A stretch of 64,000 nt of DNA from Leptolyngbya sp. FACHB-321 (lineage in GTDB: Bacteria > Cyanobacteriota > Cyanobacteriia > Leptolyngbyales > Leptolyngbyaceae): positions 186,001 to 250,000 of the forward strand of contig NZ_JACJPI010000042.1 of NCBI RefSeq assembly GCF_014695975.1, given 5' to 3'. Numbering within the stretch: position 1 is the first letter of the stretch; every line of letters starts with the position of its first letter. A program made the position numbers and the translations under genes. Below the pieces are notes generated by a model, which was not told the DNA's origin, did no database searches, and saw nothing but the letters and a program-made list of their open reading frames with translations. Shown in pieces: positions 1-8,509 of the stretch.

Positions 1-1
1 G

Positions 2-238
2 CTAGAACGTTACCAACAGACTAAACCAGCCTCTGCGATCGGAGCGCTCATGTTTGCTTGTGTCGGACGAGGCAATCGGCTGTATGACGAACCTAATTTT
101 GACTCCCAGCTTTTTAGCCGCTACTTACCAGATGTGCCCCTCAGTGGCTTCTTTTGCAGTGGTGAAATTGGTCCTGTTGGTGACAGTACGTTTCTGCATG
201 GGTTTACGTCTGTCTTCGGTATCGTACGCCAGCCATAA
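2..238 (+). CDS. FIST-domain protein, C-terminal end (partial)
   Basis: The reading frame is open from the window edge and ends at a TAA at 236-238, so only the last 78 residues are present. They carry the glycine-rich GALMFACVGRG and the GFFCSGEIGP segments typical of the end of a FIST C domain, a predicted small-ligand sensory domain often found near signalling proteins. An ATG at 50 lies inside the domain and is not the true start. The rest of the gene, including any N-terminal FIST domain, lies outside the window. The assignment rests on the short conserved tail only. Confidence 0.75.
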   Translation, partial: LERYQQTKPASAIGALMFACVGRGNRLYDEPNFDSQLFSRYLPDVPLSGFFCSGEIGPVGDSTFLHGFTSVFGIVRQP

Positions 239-315
239 GCGTAGCGTTTGAGTGTAAGTGCTAAGTCTGTATGAGCCTTCAGCAGTCAGCGATCAGCTAA
301 AGACTTCCATCAACT

Positions 316-1419
316 TTAGGACAACAATAGCGTGGTGTTGTTATCGATGCACTGCAGCTGACCGTTAGCGTCGATCGCGCTAAATCGCTCGAAGTAACGA
401 CGAGCGGATGCGGGAAACGTAGGGAAAGCAAACCTTGCATCACCATTGGCGAGATCTGCCCAAAAGGAGTGTAGATGGGGAGCCAATTCCGCTGCTTCTG
501 CCTGAGACAGCTTTAACGGGGGCTGCATCAAAAGTTGAAGCATGAACGGCTGGGATCGCTCGCCCATGAAGTCACGCGACGTTTGCTGTAACGTCTCCCA
601 ACCGGGTACTGATTCAACCCGTCCAGAGGCAATGTGCAGTAATCGCTGCCCACGATCGTCCGTTCGCAACTCCAGCACACGATAGGGATGCGGATAGCTC
701 ACTAGCGATCCCGTCGTGATGTCATAAACGCCCTCAGAGCAGGCAATATCCTGCACGTGCAAATGCCCTGTAAATACGAGCTGTACCTTTGCTTCTCGCA
801 GCATTTTTAACAATGTCGGCGCATTGTCTAACATATAGCGCTGCCCTATTGGGTTCCGCGACTGCCCCGGCAAATGCTCCACAACATTGTGGTGAATCAT
901 CACTAGAATCAAATCGTCCTGATGCTCTGCCAAAACGGTTTGCAGCCAGCTTAATTGTGCATCATCCAGGCAGCCAAGCTGTTTACCATGACGATCGAAC
1001 TGATTAGAATTCAACCCAATCAACCGTACTCCTGGCAGCAGTTGGCAGGTGTAATAAAGTTGCTCTGGATTGTCATAGCCGTACGAACGGTAGTAATGTG
1101 GAAAGTCCGCCAGCCCGATCGCGTTACCATCAGATTCCAACGTCGGTACATCATGATTACCAGGCACCACATACGCTGGGTAGGGCAGTTGTGCTAATCG
1201 TTCTGCCAGCCAGGTATGGTTTGCTGGTTCGCCATGCTGGGTCAAATCACCTGGCAGCAACAGGAAATCTAGCTTGAGAGTGCTTAGGCGATCGAGAATG
1301 CTTTCTAAAACAGGAATGCTCACTTCAACCAAGTGAAAGCGGCTGGGATGATTCCAAATGGTGTGGGGTAAAGCGATATGTAGATCGCTAATGACGGCGA
1401 AGCGAAAATTAAGACTCAT
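316..1419 (-). CDS. Calcineurin-like metallophosphoesterase
   Basis: This 367-residue protein has the full set of metal-binding motifs of the calcineurin-like phosphoesterase fold: D12-x-H14, GD at 57-58, GNHD at 87-90, HH at 176-177 and GHLH at 218-221. The arrangement resembles class III cyclic-nucleotide phosphodiesterases (CpdA/Icc type), so cAMP or another phosphodiester is a possible substrate, but the substrate cannot be read from sequence. The ATG at 1419 is preferred over an upstream TTG at 1449 because an AGGA motif sits 8 bases ahead of it. No signal peptide or membrane segment is visible, so it is probably cytoplasmic. It is transcribed divergently from trmB. Confidence 0.85.
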   Translation of the reverse strand: MSLNFRFAVISDLHIALPHTIWNHPSRFHLVEVSIPVLESILDRLSTLKLDFLLLPGDLTQHGEPANHTWLAERLAQLPYPAYVVPGNHDVPTLESDGNAIGLADFPHYYRSYGYDNPEQLYYTCQLLPGVRLIGLNSNQFDRHGKQLGCLDDAQLSWLQTVLAEHQDDLILVMIHHNVVEHLPGQSRNPIGQRYMLDNAPTLLKMLREAKVQLVFTGHLHVQDIACSEGVYDITTGSLVSYPHPYRVLELRTDDRGQRLLHIASGRVESVPGWETLQQTSRDFMGERSQPFMLQLLMQPPLKLSQAEAAELAPHLHSFWADLANGDARFAFPTFPASARRYFERFSAIDANGQLQCIDNNTTLLLS

Positions 1420-1449
1420 ACGATCGATCCTAAGCGATGTGCGAAGCAA

Positions 1450-1602
1450 TCAGCTAGAAGGGAAAGGCTAAAGGGGAAAGGCTAAAGTTAGAAAGCCATC
1501 ATCAGTGTTGACTAAAACGTATCCCCTTTCACCCTTCTACCCCTTCACCTTTTTACCCTCCACCCTTCATCCCTTATCCTTTCTCTAAGAGGCTCTTCTC
1601 AC
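1450..1602. repeat. Purine/pyrimidine-biased simple repeats between divergent genes
   Basis: The gap holds near-tandem purine-rich words (aaaggctaaagggg type, 1458-1490) and pyrimidine-rich words (cacccttctacccctt type, 1525-1575). The same vocabulary recurs at 26030-26107, 49880-49936 and 52555-52625, so this is a dispersed low-complexity family and not a local accident. Promoters for both flanking genes must overlap it. Confidence 0.6.
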
Positions 1603-2235
1603 TTGTCTATTGTCCGAGTGCGCGAACACGTTAATCCGCTTAGCAAAAAGTATCAAACTCCCATCAGCCCACCGGATTGGAGCCGTCTTTACCATGACCT
1701 CGATCGCCCACTTCACTTAGATATTGGTTGTGGCAAGGGTCGGTTCCTGCTGCAAATGGCACAAGTGCAGCCAGAGTGGAATTTCTTAGGGCTAGAAATT
1801 CGGGAGCCACTGGTAGAGCAAGCTAATGGCTGGAAAGCGGAGTTGGGCTTGACTAATTTGCACTATTTATTTTGCAACGCCAACAACTCCCTGCGACCGT
1901 TACTGAGGTCACTGCCTGTCGGACGGCTTCAGCAGGCGACCATCCAGTTTCCCGATCCGTGGTTTAAGCGCAAACACCAAAAGCGCCGCGTGGTACAGCC
2001 AGACTTAATTGAGGCGCTAGCAGAAGCACTTACGCCCGGTGGTAAGGTCTTTATCCAGTCTGATGTCGAAGAAGTCGCGGTGGAGATGCGCGATCGCTTC
2101 GCTGCCCATCCTGCCTTCGTTTGCGAACATTATGACTGGCTAGACTCCAATCCCCTCCCCATTCCCACTGAACGTGAAACGTCAACGATGGAACGGGGAG
2201 AAGCTGTGTATCGATCGCTGTTTGCCAAAAAATAA
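1603..2235 (+). CDS. trmB: tRNA (guanine-N7-)-methyltransferase
   Basis: TrmB makes m7G at position 46 of the tRNA variable loop, using S-adenosylmethionine. The 210-residue length is normal for the family. The SAM-binding motif DIGCGKGRFLL lies at residues 40-50, followed by the family-specific FPDPWFKRKHQKRR stretch near residues 122-136, which is diagnostic. Translation probably starts at a TTG at 1603, supported by AAGAGG ten bases upstream; no suitable ATG is nearby. The gene converges on the glycosyltransferase gene ending at 2277. Confidence 0.95.
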   Translation: MSIVRVREHVNPLSKKYQTPISPPDWSRLYHDLDRPLHLDIGCGKGRFLLQMAQVQPEWNFLGLEIREPLVEQANGWKAELGLTNLHYLFCNANNSLRPLLRSLPVGRLQQATIQFPDPWFKRKHQKRRVVQPDLIEALAEALTPGGKVFIQSDVEEVAVEMRDRFAAHPAFVCEHYDWLDSNPLPIPTERETSTMERGEAVYRSLFAKK

Positions 2236-2276
2236 GTTGAGTTCCCTACCCTTCCACGCTTCCACGCCTTCATTCC

Positions 2277-3812
2277 TTATACCCACGACGGTAGCCACAT
2301 CCGTTGTTGAAAGCCTTCGGTCGAGAGGGGTAACCCTAAATAAACGGGTAGCCAGAAGATAAATGCCAGCACGATCGCTACGATCGCCAGCACACCCATC
2401 GTGCGGAGATTTGACTTGCTGCTGTGGAGCCAGCGATCAACTAACCAGGCGATCGCCATCGAGGCAAACACTGACGCGCCCATGTAGTGATACAAAAACG
2501 TGCAGCGCGTGACCTTCACCCAGGGCAACAGATTGGCAGCGTAGTTGATGCCTAGAAAAAGCGCGAGCCAGAATTCAGTTGCGTTTAAAGGAGGTCGGCG
2601 GGTAGACGGCTGTCCTTCAACATACGACGGTTCTTCAAGCTGAGGCGGCGACAGCCAGTGGAGAAGCTGCTGCACCAGGACGATAAAGACAAGGACGATC
2701 GCCAGCGTCGATAGCCACCAAAGTATAGGGTTGCCAATCGCATGGACATCGTAAATTACGGTGTTGCCTGCTGGTACAGCCGGATCGGTGGACAACAGCG
2801 GACCACCCTGCGCCTCCACTTTGTAGTAATACGCTAACGGACGCAGCATCAAAATCCACGTATACCACTCAGCGCAGTAAGGATGCACTTGCGTACCACT
2901 GCCTACCCGCTCGTGGTAGTTCAGTATTTGCTTTTGCAAATCCAAAAAACCGACGGCTGTGTTGAATTTCAGATGAGGAATCCAGATCAGGTAATAGAAC
3001 GTGGCTGGCACACAGCCCAAATTCAACGCGATTTGCCACGGTGTTAACTGAGCCAACCGTTGTAACGGACTTTGTACTGTGCGATCGTTTTGCCTAGGTT
3101 CCGCCCCATCAGCCAAAAGCAAACCAGGCTGAATAGTGGGGAATCGAGCCTGAAGCCAACGGAGCAACCAGGCAGCCACCCACAGCCCGTAGGCACCAAA
3201 GAGAAACCATAGTCCATTCCACTTGATCGAGGCTGAAGCCCCAAAAAACACGCCAGAGGCAATTAAGTAGAGACTGCGCGGGGTCAATCGCACCTCTAAC
3301 GCTAGCAAAAGACACCACAAGCCCAGCAGCCCAAAGATGACCAGGTAAACGTTATTGAGTGCATAGCGTGATTCCACCAGAAACAAGCCATCTAATGCGG
3401 CAAATAGCCCAGCAAGGAAGGCATAGCTGCGGCGATGGCTCAACTGATACGCAATGCCTGCCACCACCAGCGGAATAAACGCACCCGTCAGCGCATTTAG
3501 CCAACGATAGCTCCATGTGCTGTAGGGCGCACCCGCAAGACTGTTGACGGTGTCACGCCCGATCGGCATCTGATTACCAAGCCAGATACCGATCGCAATT
3601 AAATACTTACTAAGCGGTGGATGCCCATCAAAAAACGGTGTTTGGGTCAGGTAGTTGTGGGCAAATTTGACATAATAAACTTCGTCAAAGACCAAACTGT
3701 TAAACCGCCCCAAGCCCCAAAAGCGTAGAGCAAGAGACAGCACCAGTAACCCCACCATACCTGGTGCAAACCAGGAGGCAGACCCGCCCGATGGTTTCTT
3801 TAACAAGGTCAT
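2277..3812 (-). CDS. Phospholipid carrier-dependent protein mannosyltransferase (PMT/GT39 family)
   Basis: This 511-residue polytopic membrane protein belongs to the dolichyl-phosphate-mannose-protein mannosyltransferase family. The first membrane helix (about 17-32) is followed by a loop with the catalytic Asp-Glu pair D43-E44 in the FDEVYY motif, and then by HPPLSKY at 64-70, both hallmarks of the GT-C fold. About ten further hydrophobic segments follow, with a soluble loop at about 290-345. In bacteria such enzymes transfer a sugar from a polyprenyl carrier to proteins or cell-wall glycans on the outer face of the cytoplasmic membrane. Acceptor and sugar cannot be inferred here. It stands alone, convergent with trmB. 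Confidence 0.88.
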   Translation of the reverse strand: MTLLKKPSGGSASWFAPGMVGLLVLSLALRFWGLGRFNSLVFDEVYYVKFAHNYLTQTPFFDGHPPLSKYLIAIGIWLGNQMPIGRDTVNSLAGAPYSTWSYRWLNALTGAFIPLVVAGIAYQLSHRRSYAFLAGLFAALDGLFLVESRYALNNVYLVIFGLLGLWCLLLALEVRLTPRSLYLIASGVFFGASASIKWNGLWFLFGAYGLWVAAWLLRWLQARFPTIQPGLLLADGAEPRQNDRTVQSPLQRLAQLTPWQIALNLGCVPATFYYLIWIPHLKFNTAVGFLDLQKQILNYHERVGSGTQVHPYCAEWYTWILMLRPLAYYYKVEAQGGPLLSTDPAVPAGNTVIYDVHAIGNPILWWLSTLAIVLVFIVLVQQLLHWLSPPQLEEPSYVEGQPSTRRPPLNATEFWLALFLGINYAANLLPWVKVTRCTFLYHYMGASVFASMAIAWLVDRWLHSSKSNLRTMGVLAIVAIVLAFIFWLPVYLGLPLSTEGFQQRMWLPSWV

Positions 3813-4021
3813 AACTCACGTTCAGTCTACTGTATGCGTTCCTACTTTCGCATGGGGACGCGCATCAGCCATAGCCCTTAAGTGGCAAAGTTGAGCTGTC
3901 ACCCCTCTTACCGCTTGCATCGATCGCAGCTCCTGTAGAATGAATCAGACTTGCTGGGTGAGCGATCGCTAAACCGGAACTGCCATAACCACACAATAGT
4001 TAGACACCATCGGTCATCGCC

Positions 4022-4180
4022 TTGAAATCACCACCGAGCATCGGTCGGCTCACCGAAAGCACAATCGAATTTAGAGCCGACATGGCAGAAATCAAGAAGA
4101 CGGTTAGAGAACAGTCTAAAACGAGCCAGCAACAGCCTAACAGGTGGCACCGCTGTCTCGGTGAAACTCTTTGCACTCCC
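4022..4180 (+). pseudogene. Possible remnant of a coiled-coil protein upstream of queC
   Basis: A frame through this region encodes a helical, charged stretch (GRLTESTIEFRADMAEIKKT, then VREQSKTSQQQ) resembling the heptad-rich middle of small cyanobacterial coiled-coil proteins that carry IxxLTExxxxF and TVREQSxTxQQQ segments. There is no proper start upstream and the frame runs on into the queC start region as non-protein-like sequence, so if it was once a gene it is now a fragment. The remainder of 3813-4193 contains a HIP1 site near 3962 and no other recognisable element. Confidence 0.3.
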
Positions 4181-4193
4181 TTTTTTCTAGCTT

Positions 4194-4898
4194 ATGAACC
4201 CTACAGCCGTTGTGTTACTTTCAGGCGGGCTTGACTCTGCAACGGTGGCAGCGCAGGCGATCGCCGATGGCAACACGGTGATTGCTTTATCCTTCAACTA
4301 CGGTCAGAGTCACGCTCGTGAACTCCTTGCTGCCAAGCAGATAGCCGCGCATCTAGGTATCCAAGACCATTTTATTATGGACGTTAACCTAGCGAAGTGG
4401 GGCGGTTCAGCACTGACTGATACAGCAGTAGCAATGCCCTTAAATGGCGTGCAGTCCAATGTTATTCCTGTTACCTATGTGCCGGGGCGCAATACTGTGT
4501 TTATTGCGATCGCGCTTTCGCTGGCAGAAGCCAAAAATGCCGTTGCTATCTATCTGGGCATCAACGCTGTAGATTACTCTGGTTATCCCGATTGCCGTCC
4601 CGACTATTTAGAGGCATATCAGCAGCTTGCAAGGCTCTCATCTAAAGCAGGACTCGAAGGCAACGCGCCTACCCTTGTTGCGCCGCTAGTAAACGATAGC
4701 AAGGCAGATATTGTGAGACGGGCTGTGCAACTGGGAGTGCCGATCGCCCAAACTTGGTCGTGCTATCAGGGGGATGCAGTACCATGCGGCTTGTGTGATT
4801 CGTGTCGCATTCGCGATCGTGCCCTTATCGAAGCAGGGTTCGCTGATCTAGCCACACTGATCGGTAAACAACTTTACAACGCCCGCTTTGAACCTTAG
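4194..4898 (+). CDS. queC: 7-cyano-7-deazaguanine synthase
   Basis: QueC converts 7-carboxy-7-deazaguanine to preQ0 with ATP and ammonia, a step in queuosine biosynthesis. The N-terminal PP-loop SGGLDS is at residues 10-15, the conserved YVPGRNT motif at 95-101, and the structural zinc is held by C190, C198, C201 and C204 in the C-terminal CxxxxxxxCxxCxxC cluster. All key residues are present and the 234-residue length fits the family. It is a single gene here; no other que genes are seen in the window. A palindrome at 4906-4934 separates it from the convergent protease gene. Confidence 0.96.
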   Translation: MNPTAVVLLSGGLDSATVAAQAIADGNTVIALSFNYGQSHARELLAAKQIAAHLGIQDHFIMDVNLAKWGGSALTDTAVAMPLNGVQSNVIPVTYVPGRNTVFIAIALSLAEAKNAVAIYLGINAVDYSGYPDCRPDYLEAYQQLARLSSKAGLEGNAPTLVAPLVNDSKADIVRRAVQLGVPIAQTWSCYQGDAVPCGLCDSCRIRDRALIEAGFADLATLIGKQLYNARFEP

Positions 4899-4905
4899 CC
4901 TGACC

Positions 4906-4934
4906 GATCTCCGACTGTGAAGTAGCCGGAGATC
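4906..4934. terminator. Palindrome between convergent queC and protease genes
   Basis: GATCTCCG (4906-4913) pairs perfectly with CGGAGATC (4927-4934) across a 13-base loop. It lies eight bases after the queC stop and just before the protease stop, so it could serve both strands, but neither side has a T-tract. Confidence 0.45.
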
Positions 4935-4950
4935 TAGTGATAGCGATGCG

Positions 4951-6312
4951 CTACTCTTCCTCTTCTTCGTAACCAGTTTCTTCCTCTTCTTCCTCGTAAC
5001 TAGCTTCGCTGCCTTCCTCTTCCTCTTCCTCTTCCTCTTCTTCCTCGTAACTAGCTTCGCTGTCTTCCTCCTCCTCTTCTTCCTCCTCGTAACTAGCTTC
5101 GCTGTCCTCCTCCTCTTCTTCTTCCTCTTCCTCCTCGTAGCTGGCTTCGCTAACTTCCTCTTCTTCCCCTTCCTCTACGTCCTCCTCATAGCTGGCCTCG
5201 CTTTCGTCGTCCTCTTCAGACTCTTCTTCATAAACGTCTTCAGAATCCTCTTCTTCAGAGTCTTCGTACTCCTCTTCGTAATCGGCGTAGTAGAGCGCTT
5301 CCGCCTGGTCGTAGTCAAAAAGTGCAACGTACTGTCCATCGACATAGACCGACTGTTCGGTATATTCAACGGTGTAGTTATCGCTGTACTCTGCCAGGTT
5401 GCCAACGCCAGCAGTCTGGATAGCATGGGCGATCGCGGCAGTGGCGCTATCAAACAACGAAGCTTGTTCAGTTTGAATATCTTGGCTTAGATCAACATCA
5501 ACATCAGCAACATGGCGAATCGCCCACAGGTCGCCGTTTAAGTCGGGGTTGGTCATGTAGTCGTAGGGGATGTAGCAATAGCCACGATCGCCCCAGCCTT
5601 CGCCCCAGGAATTGCGAACAATAAAGACCTTATCGCTATCGGAATAACCAACGCAGAGCATTGCGTGTCCACCGTCGTGTTGCTCATTGTCCGGCTCAGG
5701 CATGGGCACTAAGCCTTTTGAACCAGCCTTTTGAAACGACGAGAAGAGATGTAGCCCAAAAGTAAAGGGATAGCCATCTGCCAAACATTGCCGCATTGCG
5801 TCGAGATCGATGTCCACCCGGTAGGCATCTTCAATCAAGAAGTTAGTAGCTTCGGTGTAGGCACTTTCATGGGGTGGTTCAAAAATGCGCTCTAGATCAA
5901 AAGGCCAGGTCGCTTCAGCACAGGTGCCATATTTCTTTAGCACCTTGATACAACTCCGGAGATAGGTGCCCTCATCCGCATCAATGGCACCATCTAACTC
6001 ACGGGCATTGTAGTAAATAAATAAACGGCTCACGTCATGTGCAGACCCTTTAATGCGCTTTGCCAGGTATTCGTAAGCGCCTGCCATAGCATTTGCGGTA
6101 CAGCTATTAGAGTTGCCCTGGTTCTCCACCGGAGTCATGTAGGGACGCAAATCGACGTTAGATGGTAAATCGTCCGTTGAGTGGCTAGATTTATAGGTTT
6201 TGTCTTTAGGATTTTTTTTATCGGGACGATAGGTGCCTAATTTGATCTGTCCACCATCAGGCGTTTTAACGATGCTTGTCTTACGGACATGACGAAAATG
6301 CTTGGTTGGCAT
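4951..6312 (-). CDS. Papain-like (C1A) cysteine protease with a repetitive glutamate-rich tail
   Basis: Residues 51-267 form a papain-fold peptidase: the oxyanion glutamine Q65 (VENQGNSNSC), nucleophile C71, histidine H216 (GGHAML) and asparagine N234 (RNSWGEGWG) are all in place, so it should be active. There is no signal peptide and no long inhibitory pro-region; the N-terminus (1-50) is basic and lysine-rich. After a linker (268-340) the last ~110 residues are almost entirely Glu/Asp, containing five copies of SEASYEE (from residues 371, 388, 404, 418, 435) separated by runs of 4-11 glutamates. The tail's charge could bind cations, polycations or a basic partner; this is inference. A GAGG motif 8 bases before the ATG supports the start. 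The gene stands alone, convergent with queC. Confidence 0.85.
   Translation of the reverse strand: MPTKHFRHVRKTSIVKTPDGGQIKLGTYRPDKKNPKDKTYKSSHSTDDLPSNVDLRPYMTPVENQGNSNSCTANAMAGAYEYLAKRIKGSAHDVSRLFIYYNARELDGAIDADEGTYLRSCIKVLKKYGTCAEATWPFDLERIFEPPHESAYTEATNFLIEDAYRVDIDLDAMRQCLADGYPFTFGLHLFSSFQKAGSKGLVPMPEPDNEQHDGGHAMLCVGYSDSDKVFIVRNSWGEGWGDRGYCYIPYDYMTNPDLNGDLWAIRHVADVDVDLSQDIQTEQASLFDSATAAIAHAIQTAGVGNLAEYSDNYTVEYTEQSVYVDGQYVALFDYDQAEALYYADYEEEYEDSEEEDSEDVYEEESEEDDESEASYEEDVEEGEEEEVSEASYEEEEEEEEEEDSEASYEEEEEEEEDSEASYEEEEEEEEEEEGSEASYEEEEEETGYEEEEE
4960..5270 (-). repeat. Low-complexity GAA/GAG tract with SEASYEE-coding units
   Basis: On the plus strand this is a CTT/CCT tract interrupted by units of the type cgtaactagcttcgct. 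It encodes the acidic tail of the protease. Unit spacing varies between copies, as expected for expansion and contraction by slipped-strand replication. Confidence 0.8.
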
Positions 6313-6485
6313 CGGGAAACCTCGAGGAGTGATAAAGCGGTGTGCTTATTACTACAGGTTTCCCAATGTCACAACTGGGCTAACGAAGTCGAAAGGCTAG
6401 AAAAAGAGACCGCGTCTCAGCGCAGAGATCGCCCTTAAGGAGCGTCTACAAGTAGGCTAGAGAAAGTAGCGATCGATCAATTCAC

Positions 6486-6659
6486 TTAAGGTGTGAGATG
6501 CGTATTAGTGTTGAAATAATAAATCGCTGCTACTAGCAGACCAGTTAGTACGACGCCGATGGTACTAAAGATTAGGGTAAATGACGCTTTCTTACCAGCA
6601 GTCTTTTCGGGTTGGTTTAATTGAGAAGACGATCGGGAGCCTTGATCAGTAGTTTTCAT
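6486..6659 (-). CDS. Small single-pass membrane protein (57 residues)
   Basis: A 57-codon frame starts with ATG at 6657-6659 with AGGA eight bases upstream and ends at TAA (6486-6488). The N-terminal 25 residues are polar and rich in Ser, Gln and Lys; residues 27-48 form one strong hydrophobic helix (FTLIFSTIGVVLTGLLVAAI), followed by a short polar C-terminus. The charge pattern (KKAS before the helix) predicts the N-terminus inside. I do not recognise the family. It lies alone between the protease and comM-like genes, all on the same strand but well separated. Confidence 0.6.
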   Translation of the reverse strand: MKTTDQGSRSSSQLNQPEKTAGKKASFTLIFSTIGVVLTGLLVAAIYYFNTNTHLTP

Positions 6660-6796
6660 ACAAGCAGTCCTAAAGAGGTTTATGCCCCATCTTTGTTCGA
6701 GAGTCTAAAGGCTGCATCTAACTTTCGGATTAATCGAGTCGATTGCTACCGTATCTTGTAAAAATAGCCACTAACCAACTGTGCTGCCAGCACAAT

Positions 6797-8323
6797 CTAC
6801 TGCATTCGATCGATAGTGCGATACTGAACAGCCTCAGCAACATGATGCGTTTGCAGGTTCTCGTCGCCTGTCAAATCGGCGATCGTTCGTGCCACTTTAA
6901 GGATGCGATCGCTTGCCCTGACTGACAAGCCTAATTTACGAATCGCGGCTTCTAGCAAGTTACGAGTTGGGTCATCCAATTGGCACCATTGCCTCAAGTG
7001 ACGGCTTTGCATTTCAGCATTACAGCGCAAGGTTGTGTCTTTGAAGCGAGTGGAGGCGTGAGCGCGGGCAACCTGGACACGATCGCGCACTGACGCGGAT
7101 TCCTCGCCTTTTGGCTGCTGGGTGATTTCCTCTGGCTTCAGGCGATTCACCGCTACTTGTAGATCAATGCGATCCATAAGCGGTCCCGATAGCCGTGCCC
7201 AGTATTGTTCTCTAGCTCTAGGCGTGCAAGTGCAAGGCTGTACCGTATCAGCGAAATAGCCACAGGGGCAGGGATTAGCACTGGCAACAAGCGTAAACTG
7301 AGCCGGAAAAGTGACCGATTGGCGTGTGCGAGAAATGCTGACATAGCCATCTTCTAAAGGCTGGCGCAAAAACTCTAAAACATCGCGCTTAAATTCTGTA
7401 AGTTCATCAAGAAACAAGACGCCTCGATGCGATAGAGAAATCTCGCCCGGTCTAGGAAAGCTACCGCCACCCACTAGCGAGGGTCCCGACGCAGAATGAT
7501 GGGGACTGCGAAACGGACGGGTTGCTACCAGCGAACCTTTGTTTTTGAGCAACCCAGCAACCGAGTGAATTTGGGTAACTTCAAGTGCTTCGTCAAAGGT
7601 CAGCGGTGGTAAGATGCCAGGGAGCCTGCGGGCAAGCATTGTCTTTCCACTTCCTGGCGGTCCCACGAACACAAGATTATGCCCACCTGCTGCGGCAATT
7701 TCGAGGGCACGTCGAGCGTGTGCCTGTCCTTTGACATCCTTGAGATCGGGTCCGCTAAGTTGAGCCTGTTCTAGCTCTTCCAGGCCATTGACTTGTGTTG
7801 GCACGTATTGCTCTGGCGCGCAGAGAAAGTTAGCAACATCAGATAAATGCTTGAAGCCGAAGACTGACAGACCTCTAACGACAGCGGCTTCACGAGCATT
7901 GTCGGCAGGTACGACTAAGCCTGAAATACCCAGACGTTTGGCAGCGGCAGCGATCGCCAACACACCTGCAACTGGGCGTAAGCTGCCATCCAGGGAGACT
8001 TCTCCTAAAAAAAGATAGTCATCTAGTAGATCAGTCTTCACTTGCTCTGATGCTGCCAACACGCCCACGCTGATTGGCAAGTCAAAGCTGGGACCTTCCT
8101 TCCGTAGGTCGGCTGGAGTCAAGTTGACAACAATTTTCCGCATAGGAAAGGCATAGCCTGCATTCTTCAGCGCGGCTCTGACTCGTTCTTTAGATTCCTG
8201 CACTTCCTGGCTGGGCAACCCAACAACAATAATGCCCGGTAAGCCGCCCGCAATATCAACTTCTACGCCAACTTTCACTGCGTCAATGCCAACCAGTGAT
8301 GCACTCCAGACTCTAGCAAGCAT
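6797..8323 (-). CDS. comM: YifB/ComM-type Mg-chelatase-like AAA+ ATPase
   Basis: ComM-family proteins are hexameric AAA+ helicases; in naturally competent bacteria ComM promotes branch migration of incoming DNA. The 508-residue protein has the N-terminal ribosomal-S5/Lon-like ChlI domain (residues ~1-160, with the GLPGIIVVGLPSQEVQESKER motif), a Walker A GPPGSGKTMLARR near residue 215, the Walker B LFLDELTEF and the C-terminal Mg-chelatase domain. The start at the ATG at 8323 matches the family's usual MLARVWS beginning and has an AGGA just upstream; an ATG ten codons earlier lacks a ribosome site. Many cyanobacteria are naturally transformable, which fits, but a role here is inferred. Confidence 0.92.
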   Translation of the reverse strand: MLARVWSASLVGIDAVKVGVEVDIAGGLPGIIVVGLPSQEVQESKERVRAALKNAGYAFPMRKIVVNLTPADLRKEGPSFDLPISVGVLAASEQVKTDLLDDYLFLGEVSLDGSLRPVAGVLAIAAAAKRLGISGLVVPADNAREAAVVRGLSVFGFKHLSDVANFLCAPEQYVPTQVNGLEELEQAQLSGPDLKDVKGQAHARRALEIAAAGGHNLVFVGPPGSGKTMLARRLPGILPPLTFDEALEVTQIHSVAGLLKNKGSLVATRPFRSPHHSASGPSLVGGGSFPRPGEISLSHRGVLFLDELTEFKRDVLEFLRQPLEDGYVSISRTRQSVTFPAQFTLVASANPCPCGYFADTVQPCTCTPRAREQYWARLSGPLMDRIDLQVAVNRLKPEEITQQPKGEESASVRDRVQVARAHASTRFKDTTLRCNAEMQSRHLRQWCQLDDPTRNLLEAAIRKLGLSVRASDRILKVARTIADLTGDENLQTHHVAEAVQYRTIDRMQ

Positions 8324-8509
8324 ACTTTCCTGCGATCGTTGCTTTGCCAGCATACCCAGAATGACTCATTCGGCAACACAGCGATCGCCTGCACAGTCAG
8401 AGCAACAGTCTTTCTCACGAAGAATGCAGGAAGATAGAAGTTTTGCGCCAGAGCCATCTCCAGATCGATCGGTGCCCCCTACTGCTTCACTCCTCTACCC
8501 TTCACCTTA

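Noticed and set aside
4960-5270. Repeat array resembling a CRISPR or satellite
   Set aside because: Units are codon-phased, of unequal length and encode the protease tail; no spacers or cas genes.
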